Positions 41,840 to 50,035 of a stretch of DNA of 64,000 nt are shown here, in pieces. The translations under genes and the position numbers were made by a program. The stretch comes from Paenibacillus_AB hodogayensis (GTDB taxonomy: Bacteria > Bacillota > Bacilli > Paenibacillales > NBRC-103111), in contig NZ_BAAAYO010000006.1 in the NCBI RefSeq assembly GCF_039536325.1, positions 62,001-126,000 on the forward strand, given 5' to 3'. Below the pieces are notes generated by a model. The model searched no databases. It saw only the letters and a list, made by a program, of their open reading frames with translations, and was not told the origin of the DNA. Within the stretch, counting starts at the first letter, position 1. Every line of letters begins with the position of its first letter.

Positions 41840-42998
41840 GCGAATCCCTCCCGCCGATCCGCACCGTCTGACCGGTGCGGTCCGATTCCAGCGCCGCCGT
41901 GAACAGCTCGTGGCTGGCCGCCGCTTCTTCCGGCGTAGCGCAATAAAGCGGCTGGCTCATCCCGTCGCGATTCACCAGCTCGTCGCAGAAGGCGGCCCAC
42001 ATTTGCAATATCGAGTCCGAGAAGCCGAATTCGAAAATGCCGCCGGTAATCGTGGAATAAGCCGTCTGGTAAGGCACATCGAGCGTATGCCACGCCTGCT
42101 CCCCGCCCGGCTTGTAAGGCAGCGAGCGAATCTGCTTCGGATTTTTCGTGGAATATTCGGCCGAAAGCTCGGTGCCGTTGATGCGGATGAACCACGTATT
42201 GGCGTGGCCGGGAGCGATCCGCTTCGTCGACAGCACCATCGGAAACCGCTGGTCCTCGCGTTTGACGTCGCAAGCCAAAATCGCATTGTCCCACGTCTCG
42301 CAAGGCACCATGCCGCCTTTGCCGTCCGGACGCTGATCCACGGTTTTCTGCAGCAGGGCGCGCACGCTGTCCGGCTGCCAGCCGAAGCGCAGCGGCAAGT
42401 GCAGCACATGCATGCCGAGATCGCCCATACAGCCGTATTCGCCGTTCGTGGCGATGCGTCTCTTCCAATTGATCGGCTTTAGCGGGTCCAGGTCGCTGCT
42501 GTGCCAGAAGCCGGCCTCCACCTCGATAATGCGCCCGAATCGCCCTTCGCGCACCCATTGACCGATCCGGTAAGCGCCGGGGAAGAACGGAAACTCCGAA
42601 GAGCAGCGCACGAGCACGTCCGGACGTTTAGCCATCTCGGCAACGATGCGGGCATTGGCCTCCCGGTCGATCCCGAACGGCTTTTCGCCGAGCAGATGCT
42701 TACCGGCGCGGATAATATCGATATACAAGTCGGCATGCAGGTTATGGGGCACCGCGCAATAGATTGCGTCGATGTCCGGATCGGCCAGCAGCTCGCGGTA
42801 GTCGGTCGTCGTCTTGCTCACGCTCGGCACCTGGCGGACGAACCATTCCGCAGCGGCCGGATTGGCGTCGCATACCGCCGTAATGCGCGGCTCGAAGCCG
42901 ACGTCGGTCAAATGGCACCAGCGGGCTGCGGCGCTCGCAAACTCTTTGCCCATCAAACCGCAGCCGATGACACCGAAGCGTACGATCGTTTTATCCAT
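41808..42998 (-). CDS. Gfo/Idh/MocA-family sugar/inositol dehydrogenase
   Basis: A 396-residue NAD(P)-dependent oxidoreductase. The cofactor site is RFGVIGCGLMGKEFA, followed by CDANPAAAEW; the catalytic-lysine motif is GKHLLGEKPFGI. Large sheet domain as in IolG-like enzymes, with the HVLHLPLRFG-type His near the active site. It is second in the operon, four bases after the aldolase stop. Substrate unknown. Confidence 0.88.
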   Translation of the reverse strand: MDKTIVRFGVIGCGLMGKEFASAAARWCHLTDVGFEPRITAVCDANPAAAEWFVRQVPSVSKTTTDYRELLADPDIDAIYCAVPHNLHADLYIDIIRAGKHLLGEKPFGIDREANARIVAEMAKRPDVLVRCSSEFPFFPGAYRIGQWVREGRFGRIIEVEAGFWHSSDLDPLKPINWKRRIATNGEYGCMGDLGMHVLHLPLRFGWQPDSVRALLQKTVDQRPDGKGGMVPCETWDNAILACDVKREDQRFPMVLSTKRIAPGHANTWFIRINGTELSAEYSTKNPKQIRSLPYKPGGEQAWHTLDVPYQTAYSTITGGIFEFGFSDSILQMWAAFCDELVNRDGMSQPLYCATPEEAAASHELFTAALESDRTGQTVRIGGRDSLEAAARSAGI

Positions 42999-43002
42999 TC
43001 GC

Positions 43003-43839
43003 TTATTCCCCCTCCAAAAGCGCCATCGCCTGCCGGACCGACGCTCCTTCGTGCACGATCGCCATGAATGCCCGCGTCATCCGGTCTGGCGTCGCATGCT
43101 GAATGACGTTGCGGCCGTATACGATGCCGGAAGCGCCCTGCTGCATCAGCGTGTGCGTGCGCGACAAAATTTCCTCGTCCGCCGCACGACCGCCGCCGCG
43201 CGGAAGAACCGGCTTGCCGGAAGCGGCCTCGACGACTTTGTGGTACTCCTCGAGGTTATCGCAAGGGTCCGCTTTGATAATATCCGCTCCGAGCTCTACG
43301 CCTTGACGGACGAGCGGTACGATTTTGCTTAAATCGCCATCCACCATATATCCGCCGTGCTTATCGTTCGGGAGCATCACCAGCGGCTCCACCATAAGCG
43401 GCATGCCGTAACGCTCGCATTGCGGCTTAAGCTCGGATACGTTTTTGACGCATTGATGGTACAGCTCCGGCTGATTCGGCAGCAGCAGCAGATTGACGAC
43501 GACACACGCCGCATCGAGCGCGAGCGCCTGCTCCACCGGATTGTGAACAAGCTGACTGAACAGATGGGACGGCAGCGCCTTACCGTAAATATTCGCCACG
43601 TCGGTGCGCAGCACGAGCGAAGGCTTCTTCTTGCCCGGTATGCTTTGCAGCAGCTTCGCCTGGCCGGGACTGAGCTGAATGGCGTCCGGGTCGGCGGCTA
43701 CGATCGTTTCGATCGCCTGCTTCATATTTTCAATCCCGCTTAAAAACGAAACCTCATTGAAAAAGCCGTGGTCGATCGCTACGTCGAAACATTTGCCGTC
43801 TTCGCCGAACAGACGGTTCATTCTGGGCATGATGGACAT
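43003..43839 (-). CDS. Class I aldolase, DeoC/LacD/DhnA-like (Cgl0159 type)
   Basis: A 278-residue TIM-barrel aldolase. DVAIDHGFFNE, the DAIQLSPGQAKL strand, VEPLVMLPNDK, ADIIKADPCDN (Lys expected to form the Schiff base) and KPVLPRGGGRA are seen in barrel order. A relative lies in inositol gene clusters of actinobacteria. The ATG at 43839 has AGGAGG before it. It is the first gene of a four-gene operon with a DeoR-type operator and TATAAT upstream; cleavage of a phosphorylated keto-sugar acid is the probable role. Confidence 0.8.
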   Translation of the reverse strand: MSIMPRMNRLFGEDGKCFDVAIDHGFFNEVSFLSGIENMKQAIETIVAADPDAIQLSPGQAKLLQSIPGKKKPSLVLRTDVANIYGKALPSHLFSQLVHNPVEQALALDAACVVVNLLLLPNQPELYHQCVKNVSELKPQCERYGMPLMVEPLVMLPNDKHGGYMVDGDLSKIVPLVRQGVELGADIIKADPCDNLEEYHKVVEAASGKPVLPRGGGRAADEEILSRTHTLMQQGASGIVYGRNVIQHATPDRMTRAFMAIVHEGASVRQAMALLEGE

Positions 43840-43872
43840 AAGAAAGGCCTCCTGATCGAATTGCATATTATA

Positions 43873-43893
43873 AAATGTTTGTTTTCAACATTT
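43873..43893 (-). promoter_or_regulatory. Probable DeoR operator of the sugar operon
   Basis: AAATGTT-N7-AACATTT is a perfect palindrome next to the -10 element and 34 bases upstream of the aldolase start. Flanking ATAA/TTAT extend the symmetry. Confidence 0.65.
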
Positions 43894-44032
43894 ATTATGT
43901 TATATTCAAACAATTTTGTCCAGAACAAAATGTCGCCGTCCGCCCGTCGCCTGCATGCGGCCGTTCCTCAAGAGCGCCAAGTTGCGATAGGTTTGCGATC
44001 GAAAACGAGTTCCCGACCGTACGTGCATGCCA

Positions 44033-44074
44033 AAAAAAGCCTCCCGCGCCTTGTTCGCCAAAGCGGGGAGACTT
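44033..44074 (-). terminator. Intrinsic terminator after murI
   Basis: GAAGTCTCCC... pairs with ...GGGAGGCTT and is followed by TTTTTTT on the minus strand. Confidence 0.75.
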
Positions 44075-44167
44075 CCTATGCGGTTTGCGGATCTGCCGGA
44101 GCGCCGCCTGTGGAGCTTCCGCCCAGGACGCCCGAACGGCCGTTTCCTCCACGAGGCCGCTCGCGTT

Positions 44168-44941
44168 TTACACCAGCCTCCGGTAACCAGCCGCCAGACG
44201 AGCCTTGTCGTCATCTGTGCCGAGCGAAGACATATAGACGATATCCGCCTCCGACCCGGACGAACATTCGGAGGTGCCTTCCAGCTCCAGGATGCGCATC
44301 ATCTGCTTGACCGTCCCGTCGTTGCCGTCCATCAGCAGTACGTCGGGCGGGAGCATCGTGCGGATCGTCTCGCGGAAAAAGACGAAATGCGTGCAGCCGA
44401 GCACGACAGCGCCGTAACGCTCCAGCTCGAAGGGAGCGAACGACTCGCGCAAATAAGCTTCCACCTCCGTACCTTCGAACACGCCGCGCTCGGCAAATTC
44501 CACGAGACCGGGAAGACCGACCGCATCGACCTGGCTCGGCGCCTCCAGCTTGCGCAGCAGCTGCTGGAATTTGTGCTCCTTCAGCGTCAGCGGCGTAGCC
44601 GTAACCAGCACGCGCTTGCCCGATTCGCGGACCGTTGCCAATGCCGGCTTGACGGCCGGCTCCATGCCGATCACCGGGAACGCGTAGCGCTTGCGCAGCT
44701 CGTCGACAGCCGCGCTCGTCGCCGTATTGCAGGCAACGACGATCGCGCGCACCGGATGGCTGCGCAGCATGTCGTCGATGCAGCCGACGACGAACCCGTA
44801 TACTTCCTCTTTCGTATGTACGCCGTATGGCACGTTTTGCGTATCCGCATAGTACAGGAACGATTCGGCAGGCAGCCTGCGGCACGCTTCCCGCAGCACC
44901 GTAAGCCCCCCGACGCCCGAATCGAAAAAGACGATTCTCAT
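44168..44941 (-). CDS. murI: Glutamate racemase
   Basis: A 257-residue cytosolic enzyme making D-glutamate for peptidoglycan. Two catalytic cysteines are in VVACNTATSAAVDELR and VVLGCTHFVFF; the substrate-binding start is VFFDSGVGGLTVLREA and the ADTQNVPYG motif follows. The ATG at 44941 (MRIVFFDSG) is chosen over the upstream Met because GGAGAAGGAG lies at the right distance. It has its own terminator. Confidence 0.93.
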   Translation of the reverse strand: MRIVFFDSGVGGLTVLREACRRLPAESFLYYADTQNVPYGVHTKEEVYGFVVGCIDDMLRSHPVRAIVVACNTATSAAVDELRKRYAFPVIGMEPAVKPALATVRESGKRVLVTATPLTLKEHKFQQLLRKLEAPSQVDAVGLPGLVEFAERGVFEGTEVEAYLRESFAPFELERYGAVVLGCTHFVFFRETIRTMLPPDVLLMDGNDGTVKQMMRILELEGTSECSSGSEADIVYMSSLGTDDDKARLAAGYRRLV

Positions 44942-44985
44942 AGTACGCTCCTTCTCCAACCCAACCCCCTCCGATCTCGTACGCT

Positions 44986-45001
44986 CCCCGACCGGTCGGG
45001 G
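44986..45001. repeat. 16-base perfect palindrome upstream of murI
   Basis: CCCCGACCGGTCGGGG is fully self-complementary and lies 45 bases before the murI start. It could be an operator for a dimeric regulator or a weak terminator stem of the preceding small gene; no T run follows. Confidence 0.5.
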
Positions 45002-45089
45002 CTAAAGGGCCTCATCGCCCGGGCGATTATGTGATTGCCCGGTATGCTTATAAACTTATGTATATTCGTCCGGCGTCCATCGCAATACC

Positions 45090-45461
45090 TCAGTTGTCGC
45101 CGCGCTCGCGCTTGTTCGTCCAGCCGCTGTCCGGCAGCAGGTCGGAGCCGAGCGGCGTCTCGAACGCCTCGGCCCGCCAGTTTCGCCGCACCGTCTTCCG
45201 CGGCCGCTCCTGCCGCGGCTGCACCGTCTGCGCATACGCAAGGCTTTCCAGCAGCGACTTGCCCATCCCGGCCGGCCCGGCGCCGGGCCGGTCCGCTTCT
45301 TCGCGGCTTGCCGGCTGCCGTGCGGCCGGAGCCGCCGACCGGCGCAGATCGCGCAGACGAAGCTGGAGCAGCTCGACTTCCGCGCTCCAGTCCGTATGGG
45401 TCGCTTTCCCTCCGGCCGTCGCACCCGGCTGCTCGCCGGCCGGTCGTATCCGCTCGTTCAC
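45090..45461 (-). CDS. Hypothetical protein, small, basic
   Basis: About 123 residues, with no signal peptide or membrane segment. The protein-like stretches are DWSAEVELLQLRLRDLRR, MGKSLLESLAYAQTVQ and FETPLGSDLLPDSGWTNKR; the middle is Ala/Pro/Arg-rich. GTG at 45461 has GGGGG six bases upstream; in-frame ATGs at 45479 and 45467 are alternatives. Other frames over the same DNA are less natural. I do not recognise the family. It lies upstream of murI on the same strand. Confidence 0.5.
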   Translation of the reverse strand: MNERIRPAGEQPGATAGGKATHTDWSAEVELLQLRLRDLRRSAAPAARQPASREEADRPGAGPAGMGKSLLESLAYAQTVQPRQERPRKTVRRNWRAEAFETPLGSDLLPDSGWTNKRERGDN

Positions 45462-45718
45462 CGGCATCCCCCGCCCCATCCAAAGTCTCGCATTGCCCGT
45501 TTTTTTTCCGTTTCCCGAACTGTTTCACGGTTCTATTCTAGCATGAAAAGCCCGTCCCGTGCGCGAACATTTCGCTTCGGCTCGACGACCGCCTCTGGCG
45601 CGCGTCCGGCTTTTCCCCCTACCGAGGTCCAGATTTGGTTCCCGTCGCCAGTCGGTTCCGGCTAAGGCAGCGTTCTTTTACAATAAAATCAACAAGTTGA
45701 CAGAGGTGTGGATGAACG

Positions 45719-46315
45719 ATGCAGGACAAGAAACGGTTGTACATTGTTCTGACCGACACGGGAACCTGGCTGACCAAAGTAATCAAAAGCTACACGAAGG
45801 AGCCGTTCAATCACGCCTCCCTTGCCTTCGACAAGGAGCTGCGCGAGGTGTACAGCTTCGGCCGCAAGGAACAATCCACCCCGCTGAGCGGAGGCTTCGT
45901 GCGGGAAAATATGCTCGGCTCGCTGTTCCTCGACGAGCAGCGAAACACGACCTGCGCGGTTTACGAATACGAGGTGGGCAGAGCCGCCTACGAACGCATC
46001 CGGCAAACCGTAGCCGCCATGCGGCAGAGGGAGAACGAATACCGTTACAATGCCCTCGGCCTGCTCGGCGTCGCGTTGAACACCCCGGTCAAGCGGCGAA
46101 ACGCCTACTTCTGCTCGCAATTCGTCGCAGCCGTCTTCCAGACCGGAGGCATTTCGCTGTCCGGCAAATGCCCCGAGCTGACGACGCCCGGGGATTTGGG
46201 CAGATCGTCTCGCGCCACTCTGATCTATACCGGCACCGTGCGGGACTATACGCCACTGCGCAGACGTATTGCCGACATGCCGGCATGCCGCGAAGCTCAA
46301 CCGGTTTCCGTGTAA
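45719..46315 (+). CDS. NlpC/P60-superfamily (YiiX/YebB-like) cysteine hydrolase
   Basis: A 198-residue cytosolic protein with the permuted papain fold. The His comes first (KEPFNHASLAFDKEL) and the Cys second (NAYFCSQFVAAVFQTGG), the circularly permuted order of the YiiX/LRAT group. No signal peptide is seen. These enzymes act on amide or ester bonds, and the substrate is unknown. AGAGGTG precedes the ATG. It converges on hrpB. Confidence 0.8.
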   Translation: MQDKKRLYIVLTDTGTWLTKVIKSYTKEPFNHASLAFDKELREVYSFGRKEQSTPLSGGFVRENMLGSLFLDEQRNTTCAVYEYEVGRAAYERIRQTVAAMRQRENEYRYNALGLLGVALNTPVKRRNAYFCSQFVAAVFQTGGISLSGKCPELTTPGDLGRSSRATLIYTGTVRDYTPLRRRIADMPACREAQPVSV

Positions 46316-46329
46316 AGGCGGGCAGCCTC

Positions 46330-48819
46330 TCAGACGCGCGGCTTCGCCCGGTGAGTGGGAGCCGCCGTCAAGGGATCGTCCGGCCAATAATGCTTCGGAT
46401 AACGGCCTTTCAAATCTTTTTTTACTTCGAAATAGGCATCCTTCCAAAAGCTGGACAAATCGCGTGTCACCTGCACGGGCCGCTGGGCCGGAGAAAGCAG
46501 ATGCATGGTGATCGGCACCCGGCCTCCGGCAATCTTCGGCGTTTCCGTCATGCCGAACAGCTCCTGGAGCCGAACAGCCAGCGCCGGAGCGGCCGGGTCC
46601 GCGTAGTCGACCGGAACGCGCGTGCCGCTGGGCACGACGATATGCGTCGGCGCCTGGTCGTCGAGCCTCCTCCGCCGCTCCCAGCTCAGCGCCGCTTCCA
46701 GCACCGACGCCACATTCAGCTTCTGGACATCGTTGCGGCTCCGCATTCCGTAGAGATGCGGCTTCAGCCACTCGTCCAGCGTCGCAACAAGCGCTTCATC
46801 GGACCAATCGGGCCAGCCGCTGTCGAAGCGGTGCATAAATACGACGCGCTGCTGCAATTTTCTGGCCGTATTCGTCCACGGCAGCATGCCGGTTCCTTCC
46901 GACTCCACCGCGCCGAGCAGCGCCGCGGCCAGCCGGTCCGGGTCCGGACGCTGCTGGGGCTTGTCGCTGAGCACAATAGCGCCTAGACGGCGTCTATGCC
47001 GCGCCCGCACCGTCTGCGCCGTGCTATCCCATTCCACGAGCGCTTCCTCCTCGATCAGCCCCGGCAGGGCGGCTTCCAGCTGAGCCGCATCGACGGGGGC
47101 GGCCAGCATGATCCGGCTGTCCGTGCCGGCATCGTCCAGCTCGGCCGCTACGAGGTAGGCGGCCCCGGATAACGTCTGCGACTCGGAGAATACCGCCCCT
47201 CTGCCGTTGCTGAGCAGGAAGCGCCCGTCTCCCCTGCCCTGCGCGATCCGATCCGGGAACGCCAGCGCCAGCAGCAGCCCGCACGCCTCGCTGTCCGTCC
47301 GCTTGCCGGTCGCGCCAAGCGCCCGCCTTCCGTTCTCCGCCTCCAAGCGAACCCTTTTCAAAGCGGCGGCGTCCACGGAATGCGCGCCCGCATCGGCGCG
47401 CCCGAGCGCTTCCAGCCGCAGCCGCAAGTCGGCCGCGGACGAGCCGGTGAACGACTGGCGGAACAAATCCCGCTCGTTCAGCAAGGCCGCCAAATCGCAC
47501 GCCGTCGCCGCCAGACCGAGCGGCACGGAACGAAGCGACATCTGGGCCAGTCTCGGATGCAGCCCGATCTCGGCCATACGCGCGCCATGCGGCGTGATCG
47601 CCCCTTGTCCGTCGAGGGCGCCGAACAGCTCCAGAAGCTCTCTGGCCTGCCGGTAGGCGCCTGCGGGAGGCTCGTCCAGCCAACGCAGCTCGCTCGGATC
47701 GGCTGTTCCCCAGACGGCCAGCTCGAGCGCCAGCGGAGCCAGATCCGCCTCTTCGATCTCCGGCGTGCCGTGCGGCTCCAAGTAAGCTTGCTCCTGCTGC
47801 GTCCATAAGCGGTAGCAGACGCCCGGCCCGAGACGCCCGGCCCGGCCTCTGCGCTGATCGGCGGAGGCTGCCGATACGCGCACCGTGTCGAGCCGGCTCA
47901 TCCCGGTCTGCGGCGAAAACCGCGGCACGCGCATCCAGCCGCTGTCGATGACGACCTTCGTGCCCTCGATCGTCAAGCTCGTCTCGGCGATCGAGGTCGC
48001 CAGCACGACCTTGCGCGTGCCGGGAACGGACGCTTGGATCGCCCGGTCCTGGGCGTCCTGGGGCATGCTGCCATGCAGCTGCAGCACCTGGACGTCCGGC
48101 ACCGTCGCCTGTCCGGCGAGCAGCGAAGCGACGCGGCGTATTTCCTTCATGCCGGGCAAAAACACCAGCACATCGCCGGCCTGCTCGGCAAGCGCCCTCA
48201 GCACGGCGCGGGCTGCCATATCTTCCATGCGGCCCTCGGGCTTGCGCGGCAAATAATGCGTCTCCACCGGGTAGACGCGTCCGGGGCTCTCCACGACCGG
48301 AGCGCCGCCAAGTATGTCCGCCACGGCCGCCGCGTCCAGCGTCGCCGACATGACGAGCAGCCGCAGATCGTCGCGGAACAGCTCGCAGGCTTGCAGGCAC
48401 AAGGCCAGCCCGAGATCGGCGTGAAGGCTGCGCTCGTGAAATTCGTCGAAGATGATCAGTCCGACCTGCTCCAGCGCCGGATCGGACTGGAGCATCCGCG
48501 TCAATACTCCTTCGGTGATGACTTCGATTCGCGTAGCCGGCCCTACACGAGTATCCTGCTTCATTCGGTAGCCGACCGTTCGGCCGACCTCCTCGCCGAG
48601 TCCGGCCGCCATATACCGCGCAGCCGAGCGTGCGGCGAGCCGTCTCGGTTCGAGCATGACGATCTTCTTGCCGTCAAGCCACGGCGAATCCAGCAGCGCA
48701 AGCGGCACCCGCGTCGTTTTGCCTGCACCGGGCTGCGCGACGAGCACGGCGCGGCCGGCGTCCCCGAGCAGTCTTGCGAGCTCGGGGAGTACGGAATCGA
48801 TCGGAACTGCGCTCAACAT
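46330..48819 (-). CDS. hrpB: ATP-dependent helicase HrpB
   Basis: An 829-residue DEAH-box helicase of the HrpA/HrpB family. Walker A is LVAQPGAGKTTRVPLAL, then LEPRRLAARS, the DEAH-type box as IIFDEFHERS (DEFH), VMSATLD, and the C-terminal RRGRAGRLGPGVCYRL. The HA2 domain and the HrpB-specific C-terminus (PTHIVVPSGTRVPVDY, FGMTETPKIAGGRVPITMHLLSPAQRPVQVT, GRYPKHYWPDDP) are complete. GGGGG precedes the ATG. Its function in bacteria is poorly defined, and RNA is the expected substrate. Confidence 0.95.
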   Translation of the reverse strand: MLSAVPIDSVLPELARLLGDAGRAVLVAQPGAGKTTRVPLALLDSPWLDGKKIVMLEPRRLAARSAARYMAAGLGEEVGRTVGYRMKQDTRVGPATRIEVITEGVLTRMLQSDPALEQVGLIIFDEFHERSLHADLGLALCLQACELFRDDLRLLVMSATLDAAAVADILGGAPVVESPGRVYPVETHYLPRKPEGRMEDMAARAVLRALAEQAGDVLVFLPGMKEIRRVASLLAGQATVPDVQVLQLHGSMPQDAQDRAIQASVPGTRKVVLATSIAETSLTIEGTKVVIDSGWMRVPRFSPQTGMSRLDTVRVSAASADQRRGRAGRLGPGVCYRLWTQQEQAYLEPHGTPEIEEADLAPLALELAVWGTADPSELRWLDEPPAGAYRQARELLELFGALDGQGAITPHGARMAEIGLHPRLAQMSLRSVPLGLAATACDLAALLNERDLFRQSFTGSSAADLRLRLEALGRADAGAHSVDAAALKRVRLEAENGRRALGATGKRTDSEACGLLLALAFPDRIAQGRGDGRFLLSNGRGAVFSESQTLSGAAYLVAAELDDAGTDSRIMLAAPVDAAQLEAALPGLIEEEALVEWDSTAQTVRARHRRRLGAIVLSDKPQQRPDPDRLAAALLGAVESEGTGMLPWTNTARKLQQRVVFMHRFDSGWPDWSDEALVATLDEWLKPHLYGMRSRNDVQKLNVASVLEAALSWERRRRLDDQAPTHIVVPSGTRVPVDYADPAAPALAVRLQELFGMTETPKIAGGRVPITMHLLSPAQRPVQVTRDLSSFWKDAYFEVKKDLKGRYPKHYWPDDPLTAAPTHRAKPRV

Positions 48820-48974
48820 CGGTTTCCCCCATTATCGTTTCACCCGGCCTCGGCCGGTTGAATGCGTTTATCAAATAAATCCAGTATACCGAACGATCGG
48901 GACAAGCTTCAAGCATTCCCTGCACGGCCTCTCTTGGTGTATAATAGTAGCATTACCGGGAAAGGAATAACGCA

Positions 48975-49454
48975 ATGTCGTTCGCCAACAAACGCAAATT
49001 CCATCGCCTCATGCTGGCCGAGCCGTTGTACGGCACGTTGAAGATCGTCGGCCTAAACGAGAAGAAGCTCGATTCCAAGCTGGCTCACATGTTCATACTC
49101 GATCTCGGCGCCGGCGGAGTGCGCATTCATTCCGTGCACAGCTTTCCGGTTACGCCCGATCTGCTGCTTGAATTCGGCTTTACCCTCTTCCATACGGATC
49201 ATCGCTATCTGGGCACGATTACACGCAAATCGTCCCATTCCGATAAAGTTTTCGAATACGGCATCGCCTTCTCTCTGGACGAAACGGAGCGTCAGCGGCT
49301 CCTGCAAAGCATTCATCTGCTGAGCATCCGGCTCCGTCAAGGCGCGGAGCTGTCCAGCTGCAGCTTTTGCAACGACGAGCAGTACGCTTCCTTCTACGGC
49401 GTTTCCTTGAGCGAATCCATCTCGGCGGACAGGCCGGGCCGAATAAGCAGATAA
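48975..49454 (+). CDS. PilZ-domain protein
   Basis: A 159-residue protein. The cyclic-di-GMP-binding signature is KRKFHR near residue 6 (RxxxR-like) and DLGAGGVRI near 44 (D/NxSxxG-like, with Ala in place of Ser). The Ser-to-Ala change may weaken c-di-GMP binding. The C-terminus holds a short Cys pair (SSCSFCNDE). AAAGGA lies before the ATG. It is monocistronic with a terminator. Confidence 0.75.
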   Translation: MSFANKRKFHRLMLAEPLYGTLKIVGLNEKKLDSKLAHMFILDLGAGGVRIHSVHSFPVTPDLLLEFGFTLFHTDHRYLGTITRKSSHSDKVFEYGIAFSLDETERQRLLQSIHLLSIRLRQGAELSSCSFCNDEQYASFYGVSLSESISADRPGRISR

Positions 49455-49487
49455 AGACGCGTTCCCATGACGGGACGCGTCTTTTTT
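49455..49487 (+). terminator. Intrinsic terminator after the PilZ gene
   Basis: AGACGCGTTCCC and GGGACGCGTCT form a stem followed by TTTTTT. Confidence 0.85.
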
Positions 49488-49667
49488 GCGCGCAATCGTT
49501 CCATGACCGCCGACTCCCCCTTGCAGAAGACCGCAAGCCGCAGGCCGGCTCCAATCTCGGCAGGATCGGCCTTTGCGCGTCCGGTTGGCTTTTCGCTCCA
49601 TGGATAATACTGCCGTTCGAGGGGAATCTTCTTAAAGATGAAAGCCATTAACGGAGGTGTCGCACCG

Positions 49668-49988
49668 ATGAACGAACTGATCCGCAAAGCGTTGTCGCTC
49701 GGAGTTGGCATTACGGTCGCCAGCAAGGAAAAAATCGAAAGCGTCGTCGACGAGCTGGTCAAAAAAGGCGAGGTGGCCCCCGCCGAATCCGGCGAGCTGA
49801 TCGCCAGTCTGATCGCCAAGGGCGAAGAAGGCCAGAGCGAGATGAAACGTCTGGCGCGAGAGCAGCTGCAGAAGCTGCTCGCCGAGCTGCACGTCGCCAC
49901 GAGAAGCGATATCGAGCGGCTCGAGCAGCGCATCGCCAAGCTGGAAGGAACGCCGGAAGCGCCGGAGACGGCCCCGCCTCCGCTGTAA
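49668..49988 (+). CDS. Phasin-like small coiled-coil protein
   Basis: A 106-residue acidic helical protein: MNELIRKALSLGVGITVASKEKIESVVDELVKKGEV, then GEEGQSEMKRLAREQLQKLLAEL and RSDIERLEQRIAKLEG. This is the polyhydroxyalkanoate-regulator (phasin-like) pattern. GGAGGTG lies eight bases before the ATG at 49668. It stands 47 bases before the UbiB-family gene, and the two are probably one operon. No PHA synthase is in the window, so a granule role is not shown. Confidence 0.75.
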   Translation: MNELIRKALSLGVGITVASKEKIESVVDELVKKGEVAPAESGELIASLIAKGEEGQSEMKRLAREQLQKLLAELHVATRSDIERLEQRIAKLEGTPEAPETAPPPL

Positions 49989-50035
49989 CAAGCTCGCCCG
50001 GCCCGCAAGATATCCCCCGAAGGGAATGATGCCGC

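Larger units (their letters stand above)
43840..44167. other. Intergenic region between the sugar operon and murI
   Basis: The left half is the A+T-rich control region of the sugar operon, with a TATAAT (minus strand, near 43867-43872) and the operator at 43873-43893. From about 43930 the base composition turns GC-rich; I see no gene there, only the murI terminator. Confidence 0.6.

Noticed and set aside
44938..45541. Several overlapping open frames of 120-196 codons on both strands upstream of murI
   Set aside because: Only the frame of 45090-45461 (minus) gives protein-like composition and has a ribosome site; the others are Arg/Ala/Ser-rich shadows.
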